Under the pieces are notes generated by a model. It was given only the letters and a program-made list of their open reading frames with translations. It ran no database searches and was not told the origin of the DNA. The translations under genes were made by a program, and so were the position numbers. A DNA stretch of 64,000 nucleotides from Mytilus trossulus (Eukaryota; Mollusca; Bivalvia; Mytilida; Mytilidae). Location of the stretch: positions 89,646,059-89,710,058 of the forward strand of contig NC_086374.1 of NCBI RefSeq assembly GCF_036588685.1. The letters are read 5' to 3'. This document shows, piece after piece, positions 52,201 to 61,400 of this stretch (its first letter is position 1; the number at the start of each line of letters is the position of its first letter).

Positions 52201-52995
52201 ACTATCCCAGTCTTTACAGTGAGAAAGGAAAGCGGACATGGCAGAAAGAGAACCTTACATAGGAACCTTCTTTTGCCTATTGGTTCAGTTTCCATCGATG
52301 AAGATGAAGAAAAGGAGAAGCCTAGACCTACTCCTGCACCACGATTAAGACCCAGGAAGAATAAAGAAATAGATCCACAACCAACGCCAAGTCTTCATGA
52401 TAGCACTCTGACAAGTTCTGATGAAGAAAATGATGACGATTATTTGGTTTATGTGGTTACAGAACCTGATGTTGAAGACTTAAGTGCTCCACACAGTACT
52501 ATTGATGAGTTAGAAGCGCAGGATGATGATGATACCGTTCAGGACGAGGATGATGACGATCAGGAACACGTTGCTGAACAGCAAGATACTAGAATTGAGG
52601 GTGACGACCTTCCATCTGAAGAGAGTAATACAGTTGATCCAGTACTTGAGCCTGATGAAGTGTCAGAGACCGAACATCAAGAAGCTGACATTTCATTACT
52701 TGATGATACAGAGGAACCTGGGCAAGACGACACTGTTGATGAAACAGTAGATAATGTAAGTCAACCGGACATTGAAACACCATGGATAGAAGTTCAACCG
52801 AGAAGATCTGTACGTGCCAGAACATCGACAGCTACCACGAAGTATAAGGATTTTGTAGTATCCAAGAAGAGTCAGCCACAACCTGACTGGAAGAGTAGAG
52901 CCGATTATCTGAAGGATATTGCTTCTAGTGGTACTTTCAAAGGCATGGAGGATCAGATTCTAGCAAGCCTTTTGAAGATTGCCTCTGAGAAGTGA
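49201..52995 (+). CDS. Gypsy pol ORF: reverse transcriptase, RNase H, integrase
   Basis: The ORF has 1264 residues from the first ATG, though the frame is open from 49162 just after the gag-pro stop. Reverse transcriptase includes the active-site motif YLDDLIIF (Tyr at 49990, residue 264). RNase H follows (HTDACQTGLGAV, then TDNNPLTY). Integrase has an HHCC zinc finger (H-N-D-M-G-H through CPRC) and the D, D, E catalytic residues (CMDFLTLE, HSDQGGNFES, GQCERFNR). A Lys/Trp-rich region after the integrase core is followed by a long acidic tail rich in Asp and Glu. No internal stop or frameshift was seen, so enzymatic competence is plausible. Confidence 0.95.
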   Translation: MPTVITYDCQQRGSIPIHISNVTTRTVTLQPRALICEIQPVDIEDIVTPEEKEFKDIMKDIKLPMDDLTDDDYERGKELIHRYQDIFSKGDDDIGHTSAVRHRIDLIDNVPFKQRHRRIPPSMLEEVRNHLQQLLSAGVIRRSHSPWSSNVVLVRKKDGKLRMCVDYRQLNLKTIKDSYSLPRIEEILDSLGGNTYFTVLDMKSGYHQVEIEEEHKQRTAFTVGPLGFFEFNRLPFGLSNAPATYQIFMEECLGDLHTRICYIYLDDLIIFSKSIDEHLVRLERIFQRLRDVGLKLSPKKCSFLQRRVKYIGHIVSTDGVEPDPEKVEKVATWPRPKTPEEVRQFLGFVGYYRKFIRDFSKIARPLTDLMPTTCKKKTRGKKKPIEPTSWHWNKEQNEAFETLKSHLSSPPILGFPDYKKPFEVHTDACQTGLGAVLYQQQGEHKRVIAYASRGLSKTERNYPVHKQEFLALKWAVTEKFGDYLQGNKFTVYTDNNPLTYVLTSAKLDATGHRWITALAAFDFNIIYRPGRNNADADGLSRLPAIISQQDCTPDIHGKESIKDPTNISTESVKAICSSIQRQPYVECLAVTTKDFASKVDTATTKKIDIREEQLRDPVIRTWIDYLSHGQKPRKEDIPSSPAHNQLFANFDKLVIQNGILYRRTTVNGDTKDQLVLPTSQITSILRSLHNDMGHQGRDRTTSLVKDRFYWHGMTKDIDEWIQKCPRCLKRKQLPNQKAPLTNIRTTQPMEIVCMDFLTLELSKGGFQHILVITDHFTRYAQAIPTRNMSARTTAEAFFNNYVVHYGLPERIHSDQGGNFESRLMKELCSITGVKKSRTTPYHPMGNGQCERFNRTLLSMLGTLQNHQKADWKSYLGPIVHAYNSTKQETTGFSPFALMFGREPRMPIDLALGIETTKEQKTNTKYVENLKERLKKSYELATNSAKIAQGRQKKHYDNKVRGAILHPGDRVLVKILSFDGKHKLSDKWENDSYVILDQPNSTIPVFTVRKESGHGRKRTLHRNLLLPIGSVSIDEDEEKEKPRPTPAPRLRPRKNKEIDPQPTPSLHDSTLTSSDEENDDDYLVYVVTEPDVEDLSAPHSTIDELEAQDDDDTVQDEDDDDQEHVAEQQDTRIEGDDLPSEESNTVDPVLEPDEVSETEHQEADISLLDDTEEPGQDDTVDETVDNVSQPDIETPWIEVQPRRSVRARTSTATTKYKDFVVSKKSQPQPDWKSRADYLKDIASSGTFKGMEDQILASLLKIASEK

Positions 52996-53094
52996 TGGCA
53001 TACTTTACAGACGATCAGTATTGATTACGAGGACGTCATATTTTTTCTCAGGAGGAGGAGAGATATTTTTGATGTCATGGAAGACATTATCCAA

Positions 53095-53106
53095 CAGAGG
53101 GGAGGA
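53095..53106 (+). other. Gypsy polypurine tract
   Basis: The purine-rich run AGAGGGGAGGAT immediately before the 3' LTR would prime plus-strand synthesis. A second purine run (GGAGGAGGAGAGATA) lies about 40 bp upstream, near 53052. Confidence 0.75.
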
Positions 53107-54647
53107 TGTGGTAGAGTGGATTTTTATCATATTAATCATTTATATATTTTATATGTTTCATAGGTTATTCTGAGACATCATTAATTATATTCTTTCATTT
53201 GCAGAGTAGTTTACTTAGTTTACCTTTATTCTATTGATTGCCTATTGATTGCCTATTGCTTATTCATTGATCAATAAATCTAACTGTTTACCTTGTAGCA
53301 TTTACCTATTATTGATTTTACTATCAGTACTCACTGTTCACTAGAGTGTATAGGTTTTCTTGTATTCTGATTGGTTTATTAAGCCTTGCCCCCAGTTTTG
53401 GTGGTAGTTTTGAAAACAGTAATGGAGGATTGATGTCTTTGTTGTGATCCTGATATATTCGATTGTTTTGATGCACTTTGTGCTCATAGACTTTATATTG
53501 TGTTTGCTTAGTAGTTCCATAAGTTCTATGGATTAGTATAGTGAAGGAATTCATTCTGGAACAGGACATCATGACTTTATATGGTAAGTTACATTTTGTA
53601 CTCTTTGAGGTGTCTTGGATGAACTGGATCCTTAACTTTGAAATGAATGTTTATTACATTCATTTTAGTAAGATTCCCAGCCCTATGAAAGAGTGTGCTT
53701 TGAGTGTTGTTTGAATCTGATTTATTTGAGAGATTTTAGTATAAATGTTAGAAAGAGAGATTTAATCTATTTTTATGAATGACCTTGACCTTTTGTCATG
53801 TAGTCATGAAATGACATTGGTATATCCAATGTGATGTAATTAACAGTACAATTGTACTTGTACTTTATGTTTTTAGTATTGAAATAAGATTACTTATTTA
53901 TAATTGTGAATTCGAGATGAAAGATAAAGATTAGTATAATTTATTATGAATTGTATAATGCCTTTAAGATATTAAAGTCAGATTACTTATTATTGTCATA
54001 CATTGTTTACAGAACCATATTTGATGTGAACCTCTGTTACCATTACTGTAGAAGTATGAAGATCGTTACTGTTAGTATTGTGTAGACTGTTGATGTTAGT
54101 TATTAAACTCAGTTCCACAGACTGGTGAGTTTATGTATACTTGAAATAGCATTATATATAGTGTTCATGTAAGACAGTGAAGAACATTTGATATGATATA
54201 GAGTTATCTACCGTTGATATATATATGCTATGGTTATTTGTAGAATATGGATTTACATATATCTATTTAGTTAATTGAAATAGTATTATATGATCTTGAC
54301 ATTATAGTAGTATGTTAAATTGTCAAAGCTGATGATTGTATATGAACGATGAGTGAATATTTGCAAGTGTTAATTATCATCAGGCATGTCATGTCACCTT
54401 GTGTATTGATATTGTATAAGAACTATAAACATTCAATGTTCTCATTTTATGTTGATCTGCAGTAATGTTATAATAACTGTAACATAGTATGATATAGTAG
54501 TTTTAGATTAATGTGTTTAATATGTATCTTGTTATATTTTGTAGGGTTTGTAATAATTATATGATTACATCATTGTTGAATAAAGAACCCTAGACTAAGA
54601 TGAATTGGACTTGTTATTATTTGACTGTCCAGAAATCACCTTTTACA
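53107..54647 (+). repeat. 3' LTR of the Gypsy element
   Basis: This is the same length as the 5' LTR with three substitutions seen by eye. The polyadenylation signal AATAAA is at 54579. It is preceded by the polypurine tract and followed by the target duplication TAAG. Confidence 0.95.
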
Positions 54648-55279
54648 TAAGAACGCAACTTTTTTTTGCTGTCGTATAAAAACAGATCAAAACACAAAAA
54701 CTAACTATAACTACTGAACCATAAAAATGAGGTCAAGGTAAGATGGCACCTGCCAGCTGGACATGTACACCTTACAATCCTTCCATACACTAAATACACT
54801 AGACCTGATGCTTATAGTATCTGATATATAATATGGACTTGACCACCAAAACTTAATCTTATTCACTGAAATGAGGTTGAGGTCAAGTGAAAATTGTCTG
54901 ACAGGCATGAGGACCTTGCAAGGTATGCACATTGAAAATAAAGTTATCCTATTACTCATTATAAGAGAGATATTATAATTAAGAATACTGGTACTAAAAA
55001 TATCGTTATCTTTTTCTCAAGTTGTCACTGAACCATGAAAATGAGTTCAAGGAGAGTGGACATATGATAGTTGGAAACTTCAAAACATAAGGCATCTATA
55101 TACGATATACAAAGTATGAAGTATTCAGGTTCTCTACTTTCCAAAATATTAAGATTTTAAGATGTAAGCTAATGCTTCTGTAGCAAGATCACTTTCCCTA
55201 TGTCAAGCTTTCTGTGACAGAAGTTGCAGGCTAAACAATAAAAAATCTGTTAAGTTTTTTTAATTTATTAAATGATGTG

Positions 55280-55442
55280 TCAGCTGTCTTCTGGCTTCTG
55301 TATTGGTATAAGACTGTTCAGTTTATCAAAGCTGTCTACTGGCTTCTGGTTTTGTATGAGACTGTTCAGTTTATCAAAGCTTCCATCCTGTAAACATTGT
55401 CTGATCTGATGGAAGAATTCAAAATAATGATGGAAGTTGTGG
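55280..55442 (-). CDS. QTRT2: QTRT2 last exon, with duplicated C-terminal tail
   Basis: The exon encodes [17 protein letters not shown] (the His completes the zinc site) and ends TGA. The last 32 residues are two copies of a 16-residue segment, [16 protein letters not shown] and [22 protein letters not shown] on the minus strand lies only about 10 nt past the stop (55264-55269). Confidence 0.92.
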
Positions 55443-58400
55443 CTGAAACAGAAAGAATTCAATACGTTATAAAAAGAAACAAAAACCAAAACATCTCCAA
55501 TAGTAAACTGTACAGTTCAAGATAAATTGCTGATTATAAAAAAAGTCTTGTATGTTTGTATTTTGGAAAGAAGAGTAATAAATAATAAATCATTCTAACT
55601 GTATGATAAATATTTTCTGGAACAGCCCTTGATGTGTGATGTTAAGGTTAAGTAACAGTAAATGTACTACTGGTATGTCACAGTATTTTCTTAAAATGAC
55701 CTTATGTTTCTTGCTAGCTGATCTAAAAAAAAAACATGATTATTTTTCATATTTGATATTTAGGACATCATTGATCTAAACCTGCATAACAGAATTTATC
55801 CTTGAAACTTTGTTATAAACATGCCATAATATCGGTTCCTATTTGAAAAAATATTCTATACCCTTAATTGTATTTGGAACTTACTGTAAATTCAGAAATT
55901 ATTGCATGCATTTATTATTGCGATTTTGTCATTTTACACTTGAATGCGATTTTAATTTTTACGATTTTGAGAAAAATCCTGCTTAATTCAGTTGAAATAT
56001 TACAGAATGCGAGTTTTAATTATTGCGTTTTTTTTGTTTGTCTTATGTGTATTATGAACCCTAATTCAGCTTAAATATTTCCATAAACACAAAATTTTAA
56101 ATGACTTACATCATAAGTAAAACTGATGATAATAGTTCTGATGTGTTCAGTAAATGGTTGATATAAGATCTTGTAAAGTTCTGACAGGCATAACATGTGC
56201 AACCTTCTAACAACGGTCCAAAGTCATCTACATATCTGAAATAAACACAATATTCAAAATGTAAGGTATTTATTAAAACTTTTTTGGCTGTTCAATTACC
56301 AAGTTGTAATTCAGAAACTGCCAACCCTCCTGTTTTGTGGGAGTCTCATGAATCAGATTAATGTTCTAATCATATAGTAAGGAGAATTCAAGCGTCTTGA
56401 TCAAAATTAGTGCTTGTGGAACTTATATGTTTCCAATGAAATTATTTCTGTAAATTGTGCGGATACTTAAAATTTCTCATAACTATTTTCAACAAGTCAA
56501 AGTACAATGTATTGAAAATATTTCGTAAAAAATTATATAAAAATTATGTCAAATCTGTTATAGTCAACGTTTTAGATATCAGGTTGACTAATTACTCAGT
56601 TAGCTTACTTTTTGTCAGCAAGATTAATTTGAAATCCAAGAAGATGGTCTCCATTGCCCTTCTGTTCTTCAGTACTGGCACATATATTGAATCTAAACAC
56701 TAAACCACATCCTCTCTCAGTAACAATGTAAGGATATCTGATCTTTAGTTAAGGTATATTAAGATAATGAAGGTATAATTTAAGGAAATATGTTACATGA
56801 ATCACCCATTGGTAATCTCAGTTAATAGTACCTTGTTGATAATGTTTTAGATTCATTAATAACATCTTAAGCATAAATTATATCTTCCTTATTGTGTATC
56901 TTCAAGTGAGAGTAAAAATGGAAAAGATGTGGGGACAGTGGGGTACAGAATATGAGATACAAAAACCCTATACATGTAACACAACCAAATATAGAGCTAG
57001 AAAGAAAATAACACAAGGTTTTCATATAAGAAGGTGAACTTTAGAAGTAACAACATATATCGATTAAACATAGTTGTACATTTTGCTGAAATTTTTTTCA
57101 AGTGGAAAAAATAATGCACCAAAATTTCAAACATATCCATTAATTCTAGTGCAGCAATTCAATATATGAGCATTTTTTCTTTAAAATTTCAGTGTACCTT
57201 TGAAAAACTCTCATGTTACATAAACTGAATGCTTCTGAACAAAATTAGTTTTAAGAATCTGTTTCCCATTCTTACATATCTTTGGTTCATAAAATTAAGA
57301 ATGGAAATGGGGAATGTGTCAAAGACACAACACAAATAGGGAATGTGTCAAAGAGACAACAACCCGACAATAGAGCAGACAACAGCCACCAATGGACATA
57401 AATTGTATTTGTGTTGAATATCTGATTAAAACCATTTATAATGACTATTGTGTATATGACATAAGTTAAAATACAGATGGTACCAAAATCAGGAAAATTT
57501 TACTACATTGTATTTTGTATTTTTGAGGCAAAATCTGAATTGCAAATTAGGAAAATTCCAACAACATGCATGCATGTAATTGTGTGATAAACATTGTTAA
57601 ATAATTCCAATTTCAACATTTACTGACCCTATATGTCTACTAATATTCATAAACATGAGAATGTATAATGTATTTGTTCAATTTTGAATTCTACCTATAA
57701 TATATAGGTATAGCACAAGTTTACGAAAAAACTCCTTTTAAAATTTAAAAAATAAAACAGCAGGAATTTAATAATAATGAACATTTCCATTTAGAAAATA
57801 AACACTTTGATAATTTTTTATAAAGGATATGAACTATCAAACATGTCTATCCCCAATGCTATTCCTTCCATGACTTTATCTGGTCTCCAGGCATTCTGCA
57901 TTAGTCTGGGTTTGTTCTCTGGTAAACATTCCTGTAATATCAATATAAAATAAAGAGATGTGATATGACTGCCAATAAGATAACCACCCAAAAGAGTCCA
58001 AAATGAAAGTAAATTTACAAGCAACCATATTGTATTTTAAATTTTACTAATTGTTTCAGTTGAGCAAATTTTTGATACATTCTTGAAATTGTGAATTACT
58101 TCATACTTTATTTGAAATAATCAAACATTGAAATTTATTATAAAAGGAAGAATGTTATTTAATAGTTTTAATTTTTGCGCTTTTCATAATTATTTTTATG
58201 CCCCATTTATGGGCATTATTTTTTCTGGTTTGTGAGTCCTTTAGTCTGTCAGTTCGTCTGTCTGTTCGTTCGTCAGTCCGTCTGGTGTCCGTTCGTCCCT
58301 CCAGCTTCAGGTTAAAGTGTTTGGTAGAGGTAGTTTTTGATGAAGTTGAAGTCCAATCAACTTGAAACTTTGTATACATGTACCTTATGATATGATCTTT

Positions 58401-61400
58401 CTAATTTAAATGCCACATTAGAGATTTAACCCAATTTTCAGGGTCCACTGAACATAGAAAATGACAGTGCAGATGGAGCATCCGTCCTTATTCTTGTTTT
58501 AAATAGAATAAATACTGCTGATTATCTAAATAGAATACCATAATAACAAATGGTCCTTTCTCTGATGCAGATTATGTCAACAAGTTCTCTTCCAATCAAA
58601 ATACAGATTCTTGGGAGTATTTTGTTAGTATGATATATTCCATTAAGGTTGTCGCTGTAGAAATTCATTCAATTAACATTTTAACATAGATGTTTCAGAG
58701 AGTCAGATAAGACTTTGAATGATCCCCAGTAACTTATATCAAATATTCTTTGATTTGAACTACTGTAAATTCTGCATTTATTATTGCGATTTTGTCATTC
58801 TAGACTAATATGCACTTTCATTTTTTGCGATATTGAGAAAAATCCTATTGAAGTCATATACTAAATTTCAAAATGCGAGTTTAAATTATTGCGATTTTAA
58901 CCATGTCGCAATTTTCGCAATAATTAAAACATCGCAATAATTTCTGAATTTACAGTACTTGTTTTGATGTTAAACTTACCATTGTTTTCTGACAAATTTC
59001 TGTTACTTGGCTGAAGTCAAACGTTTCTGTTTTTGGTCCATTGTTATGAAATCCTGCTAGTACAAAACCTGTTAAAGAAATACTCACTCTTTAAAAAGAA
59101 ATTCATAATGCAGCAACTGACATTTTACCAATGGCGAATATTCAAAATAAAGTTTTTAAGTTACGTCAGTTTTCATATCTTATTCAAGTGATTTACATAC
59201 ATCTTAAATGTTATGGCAAATATCTTTTAAATTTCATCTGTTAATATTATTCACATGAATCCACTTCATACATTGTCTATATCATGTATATTATTCTGAT
59301 GGACATTTCTAGCCTGACTCCATGTTTTACCCCCCCCCCCCCCCCCAAACAGAAATGATTTAAAGATACAAATTTATACAACCAAGTCATCATGACATGC
59401 AAACCTCAATCAATCCTATACTCATGCCATTGGGTTAAAGTTTTTTCTGCAACAGGTCAGTTAAATATGAATTTAAGCTAGGCAACTTAATAATTATATC
59501 AGTATTGGTCAGATGAAACAATAGGTGAAAATTACCAGAGTTCACCCAAACATTTTCTGCTTCAGTGTAAGCTTCAGATTTATATATTGACACAGAGAGG
59601 AAATTGCAAGAAATTTGCTCATCACTTATACATATATTATTTCATTTGTAAACTTTACTAAATGAACAAAAATACTTTTTCACTCAGCTATAGACATTTA
59701 ACAACATTAAGCAATATGTCAGAAACTTTTAGCACTGTAAATTTCCAACTGGTCAGATTCTGGTTGAGATAAGGGTATAAACTGTATAGTAAGTTTTTTT
59801 ATTTGAAAACCAATATGAATGTTGTTGGTTTTTTTGGTATAAAAATGCTTTTTTGTTTACTACTGTTTTTTTTCTTTCTATCATCTTTATCACTCTTAGA
59901 GTAGAAGTTGCAAGTAAAATAAGACAAGCTCACCATCTACATTTCTAGTAACAGTTTCATGTGCAGACTTCTGTCTTTCTTGTACACTAAATCCTCCCTC
60001 TATAACTCCAAACAGTGCTGTCTTCTGTAACTTCTGTATCAAAAGTTAACAAATTGTATTAATAAAAGCTAAATAAAATGGAGAAGATGTGGTATGATTG
60101 CCAATGAGAGAACTCTCCACAAGAGACCAAAATGACACAAATTAACATCTATAGGTCATGTACGGCCTTAAACAATGAGCAAAGCCCGTATCGCATTGTA
60201 AATGCTTGATATACTATGTAGTATCATATAGTAAGAAGTAATTTCCATTGATTCTTTTTACACATTGTTAAAGGGATTTATACAGTTTTGAGAAGGTTTT
60301 TGAAATAAAACAACTGTAAATTCAAAAATTTAAATATATTTATATATTTCAATACAGCCATATATGATGCCTTAGTTATTTATTTCTAAAATAATATTTT
60401 TTAAAATAATGAACACTCTCGATAATAATTCCCTTCGCCCAAAGCAAAGAGAAAGTAAACAAAGTTTGACAAAAAAATGTATGTGTCAAGGTAACAGAAG
60501 GTACCAGTAAATACTTGTCTGCTCTATGGTCAGGTTTTCTCTTTGACACATTCCCCATTTCCATTCTTAATTTTACTAGTTGCCAGACAGTTACTCTAAA
60601 AGACTTAAAGTGACACACAAACCTGAGAGCTTTTCCATTTATCCTGAATTTCATCAAGATAGTTCAAAGTTCTATCCATTGCTTTCAGTAATCGTTTGCG
60701 AGTAGAATCTTTATTTGTATCCCCATCATACAATGCTTCACAGATATCAGGTTGAAATGCTTCCTGGATTTGCATAAAGTGGTTGACATCTAACTTTACA
60801 ATAAAAATGTTTTAAAACAATAGTAACATGTGTAAAGGTTCTTCATCTGATACATCAGTAACTATATCTATGTCTCACTTATACAGCTTAAAAAACATTA
60901 AAAAATGGTTCTACATTGGCTAGATGTATAAGGTGAGGGTTGAGATCTCACAAAACATGTTAAACCTTGATGCAATTTTGGGCCTGTCCCAAGTCAGGAG
61001 CCTCTGACGTTTGTTAGTTTTGTATAAATTTTAGTTCATTAATATGTCTCAGGTTTTAGTGTGACCCCTATTATTTTAATTGAACACATTTTTGTTTATG
61101 GATTAGCTGGAGCCTGCCTCCTGCTTTTGATTTTTTTTATATGAATTAAACAGGATTTTTCTCTATATTGCAACAATTAAAATCCAATTTTAGTCTAAAA
61201 TTACCAATTCGCAATAATAAATGCACACAATAATTTACTGAATTTACAGTACACATTTATTGTAATTTTTTATCTGATGCTCACTAAAACTATTAAAAAT
61301 AACAGTGTCTATTTAATTCTTCAATATAGTACAATTAGAAATTTAATACAAAAACAAAAGAGAGGAGAAATATAATATATTATTGTAAGTAATCCATCAT

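Larger units (their letters stand above)
45808..54647 (+). mobile_element. Young Gypsy-type (Metaviridae) LTR retrotransposon
   Basis: The element is 8840 bp, bounded by LTRs 45808-47348 and 53107-54647 (1541 bp each, TG...CA). I counted three differences between them (near 45878, 45992 and 46428). TAAG flanks both ends (45804-45807 and 54648-54651). The primer site TTGGCGCCCAACT follows the left LTR, and a purine tract AGAGGGGAGGAT abuts the right LTR. Order gag-protease, RT, RNase H, integrase identifies the Gypsy group. It is inserted inside an older terminal-inverted-repeat element (44464-54680) and is oriented away from the QTRT2 3' end. Confidence 0.95.
44464..54680 (+). mobile_element. 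TIR element, copy 3, split by the Gypsy insertion
   Basis: It starts GATGCTCCACAGGACACAGC, contains the CCCAACCTTCCTTTTGTGG repeat series, and reaches CAGACGACGACATCATACC before the Gypsy insertion. It resumes at 54652 and ends CTGTCGTATAAA at 54680. It is more diverged than copies 1 and 2. Confidence 0.65.
43468..55243 (-). repeat. Outer interspersed repeat, reverse copy, with nested TIR element and Gypsy
   Basis: The arms 43468-44463 and 54681-55243 match, in reverse, the arms of the repeat at 30826-33853 (AATGAGGTCAAGGTCA modules; AGAAGTTGCAGGC at the right end). Nesting order by sequence: outer repeat, then TIR element, then Gypsy as the youngest. This block fills the HMCES-QTRT2 intergenic space up to the QTRT2 3' UTR. 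Confidence 0.6.

Noticed and set aside
57825..57834. A conventional GT donor (GTTCAT) for the QTRT2 exon at 57831-57931
   Set aside because: The nearby GTTCAT breaks the reading frame into VTERG; the ATATCC donor restores it and fits the branch site.
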